A program made the position numbers and the translations under genes. From assembly GCA_011390455.1 (NCBI GenBank), contig JAABSI010000009.1, positions 35,759 to 55,513 of the forward strand: a stretch of DNA of 19,755 nt, written 5' to 3'. How positions within the stretch are numbered: position 1 is the stretch's first letter; the number at the start of each line of letters is the position of its first letter. Of the stretch, positions 6,542-13,915 are shown in pieces. Under the pieces are notes generated by a model, which had not been told where the DNA came from, ran no database searches, and worked only from the letters and a program-made list of their open reading frames with translations. Source of the DNA: Trueperaceae bacterium (GTDB taxonomy: Bacteria; Deinococcota; Deinococci; Deinococcales; Trueperaceae).

Positions 6542-7459
6542 ATGGCCCCACCTGCGATCGTCGTGGAGGCCTTCCGCAAGACGTACGGCGAGGTCGAGGC
6601 GGTGGCCGGCATCGACTTCTCCGTCGCGGAGGGCGAGATCTTCGGCCTACTCGGACCCAACGGTGCCGGCAAGACGACCACGCTCGAGTGCCTGGAGGGT
6701 CTGCGCACACCCACCGAGGGGACGCTGCGCGTCCGTGGGATCGACCCGGCGCGCGAGCCGGGGCGGCTGCGCGACGCGATCGGCGTCCAACTGCAGACCT
6801 CGGGCCTGCCCGACACGATGCGCGTGGACGAGGCGATGCGCTTCTTCTGCGCCTACCACGGGGTCGCGCCGCGCTTCGACCTGCTCGAGCGCCTCGGGCT
6901 CCGGGCGAAGATGGGCGCCCAGTACGGCACCCTCTCCACGGGCCAGCAGCGCCGCCTGGCGCTCGCGCTGGCGCTGGCCCACGAGCCGCCCGTCGTGTTC
7001 CTGGACGAACCGACCGCCGGCCTCGACGTGGGGACGCGCGCGGAGCTGCACGAGCTGGTGGGCGAGCTGCGGGAACGCGGTGTCGCGCTGATCCTGGCCA
7101 CGCACGACATGGCGGAGGCGGAGAAGCTCGCCGACCGGGTCGCGATCCTGCTCGCGGGCCGCATCGTGGCGAGCGGCACGCCCAAGGCGCTGACTGCCGC
7201 GGCCGTCGACCTCACCCGGGTGACGGTGCGCTCGGAGCGCGCGACCCTCGCGGGCCGCGACGGATCGCTCCCGGGCGTCCAGCGGCACGCGCGTAAGGAC
7301 GGGTACGACGTCTACTTCACCGACGCGATCGGCGCGACGGTCGCCGCCGTCCTGCGGGCGCTGGAGGAGGCCGACGACCCGCTCGTCGACCTGCGCGTCG
7401 AGCGTCCGTCGCTCGAGGAGCGCTTCCTCGAGCTCACCACCCCTGGAGTCGTCGCATGA
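6542..7459 (+). CDS. ABC transporter ATP-binding protein (ABC-2 exporter type)
   Basis: This is a 305-residue ATPase that powers the permease encoded next. It has Walker A GPNGAGKTT at 38-46, a Q-loop near Gln83, signature LSTGQQRR at 131-138, Walker B VVFLDEP at 151-157, D-loop AGLD and H-loop His188 (ATHDMAEAEKLADR). The C-terminal extension of about 90 residues, ending ERPSLEERFLELT, is typical of ABC-2 exporters of drugs, sodium or lipids (the CcmA / DrrA / NatA group). I chose the ATG at 6542 because family members begin just before this VVEAFRKTYG strand. A TTG 36 bases upstream is possible. The stop overlaps the permease start as ATGA, so the two are translationally coupled. The substrate is unknown. 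Confidence 0.95.
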   Translation: MAPPAIVVEAFRKTYGEVEAVAGIDFSVAEGEIFGLLGPNGAGKTTTLECLEGLRTPTEGTLRVRGIDPAREPGRLRDAIGVQLQTSGLPDTMRVDEAMRFFCAYHGVAPRFDLLERLGLRAKMGAQYGTLSTGQQRRLALALALAHEPPVVFLDEPTAGLDVGTRAELHELVGELRERGVALILATHDMAEAEKLADRVAILLAGRIVASGTPKALTAAAVDLTRVTVRSERATLAGRDGSLPGVQRHARKDGYDVYFTDAIGATVAAVLRALEEADDPLVDLRVERPSLEERFLELTTPGVVA

Positions 7460-8265
7460 CCGCCCTCTTGCACCACGCCGCCTTCGAGTTCGGGAGCGGG
7501 CTGCGCAACCGCGCCATGCTGCTGCTCCTCTACCTCTTCCCGCTCGGCTTCTTCCTGATGGCCGGCGCGCTCATGGTGAGCCTCAACCCGGGGTTCCGCG
7601 AGACGCTGATCCCGGCGATGGTCGTGTTCGCGCTCATGGCGGGGTGCCTGCTGGGCCTGCCCGACCCGATCGTCACCGCGCGCGAGGCCGGCATCTTCCG
7701 CAGCTACAAGATCCACGGCGTGCCCGCGATTCACCTGCTGCTGCTGCCCGCCGCCGCCATCGTCGCGCACCTGGCCCTGGTGGCCGCCATCATCACGATC
7801 GTCGCGCCGCTGCTCTTCGACGCCCCGCTGCCTGCGCGCTTCGCTGCCTACGTCGGCGTCTTCCTGGCGGCCGCGGCGGCCCACGCCGCGCTCGGCCTGC
7901 TGATCGCGGTGGTGTCGGCCAACACGCGTGCGACCGTCCTCTGGTCGCAGCTGGTGTTCCTGCCGTCCGTCATGCTCGGCGGCTTGATGGTGCCCTCCGA
8001 GATGATCCCGGACGCCCTCGGCACGCTCGCGCGGTTGTTGCCGGCGACCCACGCCATGAACGCCTTCCGCGGCCTGGCCTACGGCGACGCGACCGCCTTC
8101 TCGCCGGTCGGTTCGCTGCTGGTGTTGCTCGCGGGGGCGGTCCTGGCCGTGGCGTTGGCCGTGTGGCTCTTCCAGTGGGATCGCCGCGCCGAGGGGCGCC
8201 GCGCCTCGCCGGCGTGGGCGGTGCTGGCGTTGGTGCCGTACGCGCTCGGGGCGTTGCTCCTCTGA
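7456..8265 (+). CDS. ABC-2 type transporter permease
   Basis: This is a 269-residue integral membrane subunit of the exporter. I count six or seven hydrophobic segments. They lie at about 21-41 and 53-73, then HLLLLPAAAIVAHLALVAAIITIV, a segment around AAYVGVFLAAAAAHAALGLLIAVV, VLWSQLVFLPSVMLGGLMVP, VGSLLVLLAGAVLAVALAVWLF, and a final AWAVLALVPYALGALLL. The MVPSEMIPDALGTLARLLPATHAMNAFRGL segment before the last helices is the usual ABC-2 signature. The start ATG overlaps the ATPase stop by four bases (ATGA). One or two ATPases and two permeases would form the exporter in the cytoplasmic membrane. Confidence 0.93.
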   Translation: MTALLHHAAFEFGSGLRNRAMLLLLYLFPLGFFLMAGALMVSLNPGFRETLIPAMVVFALMAGCLLGLPDPIVTAREAGIFRSYKIHGVPAIHLLLLPAAAIVAHLALVAAIITIVAPLLFDAPLPARFAAYVGVFLAAAAAHAALGLLIAVVSANTRATVLWSQLVFLPSVMLGGLMVPSEMIPDALGTLARLLPATHAMNAFRGLAYGDATAFSPVGSLLVLLAGAVLAVALAVWLFQWDRRAEGRRASPAWAVLALVPYALGALLL

Positions 8266-8284
8266 AGGCCCACCACCGCCCCCC

Positions 8285-8290
8285 TATGCT
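8285..8290 (+). promoter_or_regulatory. possible -10 element of the nitroreductase gene
   Basis: TATGCT lies 21 bases before the ATG at 8312 and 19 bases after the permease stop. The -35 position holds only a weak CTGAAG with a 17-base spacer. It may give the downstream genes their own promoter. Confidence 0.3.
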
Positions 8291-8311
8291 GGGGCGACGG
8301 AGGTGCTCTGG

Positions 8312-8953
8312 ATGACGGATGAACCCATGGCGAACGGTGCGGCCCGGACCTTGCTCCCGGAGCCGACCCTGAAGGGCGCGACGTCGCTCGAGGAGGCCCT
8401 GACGCAGCGGCGGTCGCTGCGGGCGTTCGCGTCCGACCCGATCTCGCTCGCGCACGTCGGCCAGCTGGCCTGGTCGGCGCAGGGGGTCACGGAGGCCGCG
8501 ACCGGCTACCGCACGGCCCCGTCGGCGGGCGGCACCTTGCCGGTCGAGGTCGACCTGGTCGTGCACGGCGTGCCCGACCTGGAGGACGGCGTGTACCGGT
8601 ACCTCCCCGCCGAGCACGCCCTGCGGCGCCGGCTGGCGGGTGATCGGCGCCAGGCCGTCGCGGACGCGACGCTGAACCAGGGGTTCGTCCGCGACGCGCC
8701 CGTGATCGTGGCGCTCTCGGCCGTCGCCGCCCGGACGGCCGCGACGTTCGGCGACTTCGCCGACCGGCTGATCGACATGGAGGTGGGGCACGTCGGGCAG
8801 AACGTCTCGCTGCAGGCGGTGGCGCTGGGGCTGGGCACCGTCGTGGTCGCGGGGATCCGCGAGGCCGAGCTGATCGCCGCGCTGGAGCTCGCCGACGGGG
8901 AGCGCCCGATCTACCTGATGCCGGTGGGGCGGGCGGCGAGCACGCACGGCTAG
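8312..8953 (+). CDS. nitroreductase family protein, SagB/ThcOx type
   Basis: This is a 213-residue flavin-dependent oxidoreductase of the SagB/ThcOx branch of the nitroreductase fold. Members use FMN and oxidise or reduce small substrates. SagB enzymes make azoles in peptides, but most stand-alone members are uncharacterised. Visible family marks are EEALTQRRSLRAF near the N-terminus (FMN-contacting arginines), YRTAPSAGGTLPVEVDLVV, DGVYRYLPAEHAL, and the helix DMEVGHVGQNVSLQAVALGLGTVVV. No RiPP precursor or cyclase gene lies nearby, so a peptide-modification role is not suggested. The ATG at 8312 has GGAGGT seven bases upstream, which is better than the GTG at 8303. The kinase-like gene starts nine bases after its stop. 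Confidence 0.92.
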   Translation: MTDEPMANGAARTLLPEPTLKGATSLEEALTQRRSLRAFASDPISLAHVGQLAWSAQGVTEAATGYRTAPSAGGTLPVEVDLVVHGVPDLEDGVYRYLPAEHALRRRLAGDRRQAVADATLNQGFVRDAPVIVALSAVAARTAATFGDFADRLIDMEVGHVGQNVSLQAVALGLGTVVVAGIREAELIAALELADGERPIYLMPVGRAASTHG

Positions 8954-8962
8954 GTCGACGCC

Positions 8963-9538
8963 GTGCCGCACCGCGTCCACGTCTTCGGCGCCTCGGGGTC
9001 GGGCACCAGCACCCTGGGCGAGGCGGTCTCGAGCACCTTGGGGGCGCCCTTCCTGGACGCCGACGCGTATTGCTGGATCGCGACCGACCCGCCGTTCACG
9101 ACCAAGCGCGATCCGGAAGAGCGGGTCGCCCGCATCGAGCGCGACGTCGCGGGCCGGGCGGACTGGGTGCTCTCCGGCTCGCTCTGCAGTTGGGGCGATG
9201 CGTTGGTCCCGCGCTTCACGCTCGCCGTGTTCCTGTACCTAGAGCCCGAGGTGCGCCTGGCGCGGCTCCTCGAGCGCGAACGCCGTCGGTACGGCCGGCG
9301 CGTCCTGCCCGGCGGCGACCTGCACGCCCACCACGTGGCCTTCATGGACTGGGCGCGCAGCTACGACCACGCGCGGGCGCCCGTGCGGAGCCTCGACCTC
9401 CACGAGCGCTGGATGGCGCGGCTGCCGTGCCCCGTCCTGCGCCTCGACGCGAGCCGGCCGGTCGAGGTGCTGCGTGAGGCGGTCGTGGCTAGGCTGGGGC
9501 CGTCGCCCGCACGCCCTACGGGGGACGTCCACCCGTAG
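8963..9538 (+). CDS. P-loop adenylate-kinase-like NTPase
   Basis: This is a 191-residue P-loop protein of the shikimate/adenylate-kinase-like group (AAA_18/TopoAK type). Walker A is GASGSGTST at residues 9-17, directly after the first strand VHVFG. The substrate-side pattern APFLDADAYCW follows. LARLLERERRRYGRR resembles the Arg-rich lid of small-molecule kinases. ADWVLSGSLCSWGD and a hydrophobic strand (FTLAVFLYL) lie in the middle. The likely activity is phosphoryl transfer to an unidentified small molecule. It starts at GTG nine bases after the nitroreductase stop with a modest AGGT ribosome site, so the two are probably co-transcribed. Confidence 0.87.
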   Translation: MPHRVHVFGASGSGTSTLGEAVSSTLGAPFLDADAYCWIATDPPFTTKRDPEERVARIERDVAGRADWVLSGSLCSWGDALVPRFTLAVFLYLEPEVRLARLLERERRRYGRRVLPGGDLHAHHVAFMDWARSYDHARAPVRSLDLHERWMARLPCPVLRLDASRPVEVLREAVVARLGPSPARPTGDVHP

Positions 9539-9613
9539 CCCCGTCCCGCGCGGGCGCGTAGCCTCGAGCGTGCGGTCGCCCGCCCGGGGCGCCGCGCAGC
9601 CGAGAGGAACCCC

Positions 9614-10828
9614 GTGCCCCGCACCCTTCGCCGCATCCTCCTCGCCGTGGCGGTCGTCGCCGGCCTGCTCGTGCTGGTCGCCGTCGGCGGCTACCTCTAC
9701 CTGCGCCTCGGTCCTGCGGGTGGCGTCATGAACCTGTTCGCCGACGGGCAGCGGGCCGAGAACTTCCGCACCCTCCATCTGGAGCTGCCGGCGCACGCGG
9801 TCGCGGCCGGGGGCGACCCCTGGGCCTTCGAGCGCGACGAGCGCCCGCTGCCCGAGCGCTACGCCTTCCAGGGGGAGGAGCGTTCGCTGGCCGACCTCTT
9901 GAGCGCCAGCGAGACCACCGGCCTGCTCGTCGCCCGCGGCGGCGCGATCGTGCACGAGGCGTACGCCCAGGGCTACGACGAGGACTCGCTGGCGACCTCG
10001 TTCTCGGTCGCCAAGTCCTTCACCTCGGCCCTGGTCGGCATCGCGCTCGAGCGGGGGCAGATCCGCTCGCTCGACGACGCCATCAGCGACTACGTGCCCG
10101 AGCTGGTCGGCAGCGGCTACGAGGGCGTGGCCATCCGCGACGTGCTGACGATGTCGTCGGGCATCGCCTTCGACGAGGACTACGCGCAGCTCGGCTCCGA
10201 CGTGATGCAGCTCCCGATCCGGCTCTTCGTGTGGCGCCAGTCGGTGGTGGACGTGCTGGCGCAGCTGCCGCGCGCACGCGAGCCCGGCAGCGTCCAGAGC
10301 TACGCGAGCAGCGACGCGCAGGCGCTCGGGTTGCTGCTCGCGCGCGCGACCGGCACGAGCGTCGCGGAGCTCCTCGAGGAGGCGATCTGGCGGCCGGCCG
10401 GTATGGAGGCGGACGCGGCCTGGGGCACCGATCTGCACGGTCAGGAGCTCACGTACGCCTTCCTCGGCGCGACGCTGCGCGACTACGCTCGCTTCGGACG
10501 CCTCTACCTGGACGAGGGTCGGCGCGACGACGTGCAGGTGGTGCCCGCCGCGTGGGTCGAGGCCTCGGTGCGCCCGGGCGCGACCCCGATGCCGCCCGAC
10601 GCCGGGTTCGGCGCCGGCTTCGGCTACGGCTACCAGTGGTGGGTGCCCGATGGCGCCGAGGGCGACTTCCTGGCGATGGGGATCTGGGGGCAGTTCGTGT
10701 ACGTGCACCCGGGTCATGGGGTCGTGATCGTGAAGACGAGCACCGACCCGGGCTACGCCGGCCGCGAGCGCGAGACGGTGGCGGCGTTCCGGGCGATCGC
10801 GGCGGCGGTCGCGGCCGGGGCGCCGTGA
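9614..10828 (+). CDS. beta-lactamase-fold serine hydrolase (NylB/EstB-like), membrane-anchored
   Basis: This is a 404-residue member of the penicillin-binding-protein-like serine hydrolases (COG1680). An N-terminal hydrophobic helix (about 7-30) anchors or exports it. The catalytic SxxK is S131-V-A-K134 in TSFSVAKSFTSALVG. The second motif is Y230-A-S232, and ALGLLLARATG follows as usual. The LTMSSGIAFDEDYAQLGSD block resembles 6-aminohexanoate-dimer hydrolase (NylB) relatives. The substrate is unknown: an amide, an ester or a peptidoglycan-related bond. The GTG start has AGAGGAAC four bases upstream. A TAGCCT at 9559-9564 may be its -10. The stop overlaps the next gene's GTG by three bases of GTGA, so translation is coupled to the ASCH protein. 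Confidence 0.92.
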   Translation: MPRTLRRILLAVAVVAGLLVLVAVGGYLYLRLGPAGGVMNLFADGQRAENFRTLHLELPAHAVAAGGDPWAFERDERPLPERYAFQGEERSLADLLSASETTGLLVARGGAIVHEAYAQGYDEDSLATSFSVAKSFTSALVGIALERGQIRSLDDAISDYVPELVGSGYEGVAIRDVLTMSSGIAFDEDYAQLGSDVMQLPIRLFVWRQSVVDVLAQLPRAREPGSVQSYASSDAQALGLLLARATGTSVAELLEEAIWRPAGMEADAAWGTDLHGQELTYAFLGATLRDYARFGRLYLDEGRRDDVQVVPAAWVEASVRPGATPMPPDAGFGAGFGYGYQWWVPDGAEGDFLAMGIWGQFVYVHPGHGVVIVKTSTDPGYAGRERETVAAFRAIAAAVAAGAP

Positions 10829-11313
10829 CGTCGCCGTCGCTCGCGACCGTGGTCGCCAAGCTCTCCGCGGCGGGTATCGAGGTCCCGCCGGGTCGCCTCG
10901 TGCTCGACACCTTCGGCGATGCCCCGGAGTTGTCGCGCGAGCTGGTGGCGCTCATCCGGGCCGGTCGCAAGCGCGCCGGCACGAGCCTGCTCTGGTCGCA
11001 CGAGCACGAGGACGAGCCGCTGCCCGAGGTGGGCGACATCGGCATCGTCGTGGACCACGAGGGGGAGCCCGCGGCGATCACGCGCGTCGTGCACGTCCAC
11101 GTGACCGCCTTCGACGAGGTCGACGAGGCCTACGCCGCGCTCGAGGGGGAGGGCGACGGCTCGCTCGCCTATTGGCGAGCGGCGCACTGGGACGTCTTCG
11201 GACGTGAGTGCGCCCGCATCGGCCGCGCGCCGGCGCCCGACATGCCCGTGGTGTGCTGCGCCTTCGAGCTGGTCGCCGTGGTGCCCGATGCGGGGGCCGA
11301 TCCGGCGGCTTAG
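10825..11313 (+). CDS. ASCH domain protein
   Basis: This is a 162-residue stand-alone ASCH (PUA-like, predicted RNA-binding) protein. The diagnostic pattern is clear. RAGRKRAGTSLLW is at about 46-58, followed by EDEPLPEVGDIGIVVD and GEPAAITRVVHVHV. The closing block is FDEVDEAYAALEGEGDGSLAYWRAAHWDVFGREC. Some ASCH proteins hydrolyse N4-acetylcytidine, and others are proposed to act in RNA metabolism. No activity is demonstrated here. The start GTG overlaps the stop of the serine hydrolase (GTGA), so the two proteins are made from one message, although no functional link is obvious. Confidence 0.93.
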   Translation: MTSPSLATVVAKLSAAGIEVPPGRLVLDTFGDAPELSRELVALIRAGRKRAGTSLLWSHEHEDEPLPEVGDIGIVVDHEGEPAAITRVVHVHVTAFDEVDEAYAALEGEGDGSLAYWRAAHWDVFGRECARIGRAPAPDMPVVCCAFELVAVVPDAGADPAA

Positions 11314-11389
11314 GGCGTTCGTCGAGCCACCCTGAGCCTCGACCGCCGAGAACCATGACCGTTGAGGTCGTTGCCCCGACGCGCAGCGC

Positions 11390-11395
11390 TACGCT
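11390..11395 (+). promoter_or_regulatory. possible -10 element of the secreted-protein gene
   Basis: TACGCT lies 53 bases before the GTG start at 11448, in a 134-bp gene-free gap. The -35 is uncertain. Confidence 0.3.
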
Positions 11396-11447
11396 GGACG
11401 CACCGCCGCGGCGCCGTTCGCGGCTCGTCGACCGAAGGAGGTCTGCC

Positions 11448-12017
11448 GTGCACCACCCCATCGCCCGCAGGTTCGTGGTCCTGTTGCTGGTCGTCGCCCT
11501 CGGCGGCGCGCAGGCGTTCCAGTGGACGCCGTTCGAGTTCCCGGCCGGCGACCAGGGCTACACGATGGAGGTCGTCACCGAGGAAGGGACGTCGCGCGTC
11601 GACATCGACATCGTCGATCGCGGCGGCTCGTACGACGTCACGACGACGATGACGCTCGACCAGGTCGGCCTCGCCCAGGACGACCTGAGCGACGCGATGT
11701 TCGGCGGGGCGGGCCTCGCCATGTTCGGCTTCGGTCCGATGATGCTTTTCGGACCCAGCTTCTTCCTCCTGCCGATGCTGCTCGGGGAAGAGGACATCGC
11801 CGTGCAGGAGACGCCGATCCGCGTCATGGGGATGGGCACCATGTACATGGACCGCGAGGAAGTCGTGGCGGGGCAGACCTGCGTCGTGATCCGGATGGAA
11901 CTCGAGGACGGTGAGGAGCTGGAGTTCGCGGTCGCGGAGGGCCTGCCGCTCCCCTGCTTCAGCCGCTACGGTTCGGGCAGCGACGCGATCGAGGTGCGCT
12001 TGATCGACGTTCGCTGA
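11448..12017 (+). CDS. secreted hypothetical protein, Met-rich
   Basis: This is a 189-residue exported protein of unknown function. A classical signal peptide (RRFVVLLLVVALGGAQA) is cleavable after AQA at residue 23. A beta-rich segment follows (YTMEVVTEEGTSRVDIDIVDRGGSYDVTTTMTL). Next is an unusual Met/Phe/Gly-rich hydrophobic stretch at about 86-113 (FGGAGLAMFGFGPMMLFGP, then SFFLLPMLLG), long enough to cross or dip into a membrane. The C-terminal third is again beta-like and contains two cysteines (145 and 170) that could pair outside the cell. Cys145 lies in AGQTCVVIRME. The GTG start has AAGGAGGT five bases upstream, a near-perfect Shine-Dalgarno. No family is recognised. Confidence 0.82.
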   Translation: MHHPIARRFVVLLLVVALGGAQAFQWTPFEFPAGDQGYTMEVVTEEGTSRVDIDIVDRGGSYDVTTTMTLDQVGLAQDDLSDAMFGGAGLAMFGFGPMMLFGPSFFLLPMLLGEEDIAVQETPIRVMGMGTMYMDREEVVAGQTCVVIRMELEDGEELEFAVAEGLPLPCFSRYGSGSDAIEVRLIDVR

Positions 12018-12090
12018 ACGTCGGCGCCCGGCCTCGCCGCCGTGCTGCCGGCGCGACGGCGAAGCGCAGATCGCTTCCGCGACCTCGCGG

Positions 12091-12096
12091 TAGCGT
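12091..12096 (+). promoter_or_regulatory. candidate -10 of the HSL-family esterase gene
   Basis: TAGCGT is followed after seven bases by an ATG (12104) and after twelve by the in-frame GTG (12109) of the esterase. There is no Shine-Dalgarno, so a leaderless or very short-leader transcript is likely. The -35 is not recognisable. Confidence 0.35.
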
Positions 12097-12108
12097 GCGC
12101 GGCATGAC

Positions 12109-13149
12109 GTGCGTGGCGCTGCACCCACGACCGGCGTTGGGCCTCGAACCGTGCCGTTGCTGGTGCTCGGTCTGGGCCGCCCGGTGACCCCGGATCGCCG
12201 CGCCGTCCACCCGGACCTCCGGCGCGCGCCGCTGGCGGCGATCCCGTTCCATTGGCGCTGGGCCCTCCCGTTCTGGCGGTGGGCGACGGGGCTCGCTCGA
12301 CCGGTGCCGCGGGCGGGGGTCGACGTGGCGGACCATGCCCTGGCGGGCGTGCCCGTCCGCACGTACCGGCCCCGGGCCGGGGCTTCGGGCGGGGCGCTGC
12401 TGTGGTTGCACGGCGGCGGCCTGATCGTCGGGCGACCGGCGATGGACGACGGTCGCTGCGTGGCGTGGGCGCGCGACCTGGGGCTGCTCGTCGTGTCGGT
12501 GGACTACCGACTCGCCCCCGAGCATCCGTTCCCGGCGGCGCTCGACGACGCCCACGCGGCGTGGCGCTGGCTGCAGGGCGCCGCCGAGGGGCTGGGCGTC
12601 GATCCGACGCGCGTCGCCATCGGCGGCGCAAGCGCGGGCGGCGGTCTGGCGGCCTGCCTGGCGCAGCGCCTGCGCGACGAGGGCCGCACCGCGGGCGGCG
12701 TGCAGCCCGCGGCGCAGCTGCTCGTCTACCCGATGCTCGACGACCGCACGGCGGCGCGTCGCGAGCTCGACGGCGGGCACCTCGTCTGGTCCAACCGCAG
12801 CAACCGCACCGGGTGGTCGGCGTACCTCGGCGGGCCACCCGGTGCGTCCGAGGCGCCCATGTACGCCGTCGCCGCCCGCCTCGACGACGTGGCCGGCCTC
12901 CCGCCCGCCTGGATCGGCGTCGGCACGCTCGACCTGTTCCTCGAGGAGGACCGAGCCTACGCGGCGCGGCTCGAGGCGGCCGGGGTGGCGACCGAGCTGC
13001 TCGAGGTCCCGGGCGCCCCCCATGGCTTCGACGCGCTCGCGCCCGACGTGCCGCTGACGCGGGCCTTCGCGGCGCGCCAGACGGCGTTCCTGCAGACCCA
13101 CGTGGCGCCGGACGGCGCACGAAACGCGGGCGAAACGGCGCCTTCCTAA
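12109..13149 (+). CDS. alpha/beta hydrolase, hormone-sensitive-lipase family
   Basis: This is a carboxylesterase/lipase-like enzyme of up to 346 residues. The HSL hallmarks are clear. The oxyanion-hole motif is HGGG (101-104), followed by VVSVDYRLAPEHPFPAALDD. The nucleophile elbow is G-A-S175-A-G-G, where the usual GDSAGG has Ala in place of Asp. The acid is Asp275 (GVGTLDLFLEEDRAYA) and the base is His305 (GAPHGF). Residues 40-75 (FHWRWALPFWRWATG) form the cap typical of the group. The start is uncertain. I use the GTG at 12109, but a GTG at 12151 is also possible. An ATG at 12104 sits in another frame. The product is probably cytoplasmic, acting on short acyl esters. Confidence 0.92.
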   Translation: MRGAAPTTGVGPRTVPLLVLGLGRPVTPDRRAVHPDLRRAPLAAIPFHWRWALPFWRWATGLARPVPRAGVDVADHALAGVPVRTYRPRAGASGGALLWLHGGGLIVGRPAMDDGRCVAWARDLGLLVVSVDYRLAPEHPFPAALDDAHAAWRWLQGAAEGLGVDPTRVAIGGASAGGGLAACLAQRLRDEGRTAGGVQPAAQLLVYPMLDDRTAARRELDGGHLVWSNRSNRTGWSAYLGGPPGASEAPMYAVAARLDDVAGLPPAWIGVGTLDLFLEEDRAYAARLEAAGVATELLEVPGAPHGFDALAPDVPLTRAFAARQTAFLQTHVAPDGARNAGETAPS

Positions 13150-13165
13150 CCTTCGGTCCGTGGCC

Positions 13166-13189
13166 CGCGCGCGCAGCGTCGCGCGCGCG
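13166..13189. other. alternating CG hairpin in the leader of the next secreted-protein gene
   Basis: Two runs of pure alternating CG, 8-9 bases each, flank a short loop (AGCGT). They end about 12 bases before the GGAGGT ribosome site at 13201. The element could form a very stable hairpin that slows translation, or act as a weak terminator for the esterase gene. No T-run follows. Confidence 0.4.
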
Positions 13190-13212
13190 CACGAACCCCT
13201 GGAGGTGGAAGC

Positions 13213-13839
13213 ATGCAGGAGCGGCTCGAGCAGGCGCGAAACCAACGAATCGGTCCGGGGCGGGGGCGCCCGTGGGCGCGGAGGGGCCTGATGGCCCTGA
13301 CCCTCGCGTGGCTGGGCCTCGCGGCGGCGCAGATCCCGAGCGGCGACCCGCCGCCGTTCATCGAAGCGGAGATCGAGGTCGAGGCGGGCGTCGAGCTGCC
13401 CGGCGGCTCGACGGAGGTCAAAGGCAAGCTGACGATCGACACGGACGGTCTCGGCGAGGTGCTGGACGTGGTGATCTCCGCGCTGTGCCGGATCTTCCCG
13501 TGCGGTGGCGACGACGAGCAGACGCAGGCGCTGCTGCGGACGGAGGGCCAGCGGATCGGCGACGAGCGCACCGGCATCGTGCTCGAGGGCGGCGCCGTCG
13601 GCATCGGCGAGTTCTTCGGCGGCCTCCGCGTGGAGGAGGCGACGTACGACTGGGGCTTCTTGGTCCGGTTCGCGCCGGACGCCGCCGTGCGGATCCGGAC
13701 GGTGACCTTCACGGCCGATGCCGACCTCAGCGAGGCGTACCTCCGCACGCTCGAGCTGGAGGGGCCCCACTACGTGCCCGCGGGCACGTACTACGTCCTG
13801 GACCGGAAGCTGACGATCCCGGTGCTGAAGCGGCGCTGA
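13213..13839 (+). CDS. secreted hypothetical protein
   Basis: This is a 208-residue exported protein that I do not recognise. A long basic N-region (to about 25) leads into a hydrophobic core, LMALTLAWLGLAAA, and a cleavage site before QIPSGDPPP. The mature part is beta-strand-like (IEAEIEVEAGVELPGGSTEVKG, then KLTIDTDGLGEV) and has two cysteines (CRIFPC) six positions apart, probably disulfide-bonded. The end runs TYYVLDRKLTIPVLKRR. The ATG at 13213 follows GGAGGTGGAAGC. An internal ATG at 13291 also has a good ribosome site but would remove every positive charge from the signal peptide, so I reject it. The gene is closed by a strong hairpin terminator at 13864. Confidence 0.82.
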   Translation: MQERLEQARNQRIGPGRGRPWARRGLMALTLAWLGLAAAQIPSGDPPPFIEAEIEVEAGVELPGGSTEVKGKLTIDTDGLGEVLDVVISALCRIFPCGGDDEQTQALLRTEGQRIGDERTGIVLEGGAVGIGEFFGGLRVEEATYDWGFLVRFAPDAAVRIRTVTFTADADLSEAYLRTLELEGPHYVPAGTYYVLDRKLTIPVLKRR

Positions 13840-13863
13840 CGCCGCCGAAGGGGCCGAAGACGC

Positions 13864-13894
13864 GCGCGCCGGCGGATGAGGTCCGCCGGCGCGC
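13864..13894. terminator. hairpin terminator between convergent genes
   Basis: GCGCGCCGGCGGA and TCCGCCGGCGCGC form a perfect 13-bp stem around a TGAGG loop. On the forward strand it is followed by TGCCTTT. It lies between two converging stops (13839 and 13916) and probably ends transcription from both sides, although the T-run is poor. Confidence 0.8.
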
Positions 13895-13915
13895 TGCCTT
13901 TCGGTTCGGGTGCGT

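Noticed and set aside
8312..8953. A SagB-type peptide-modification (RiPP) cluster
   Set aside because: Only the SagB-like oxidoreductase is present. There is no precursor peptide, cyclodehydratase or dedicated protease nearby, and the ABC exporter alone is not enough.
9239..10717. 492-codon reverse open frame
   Set aside because: It is opposite the serine hydrolase gene, which has clear catalytic motifs. The reverse product is a low-complexity Arg/Val/His shadow.
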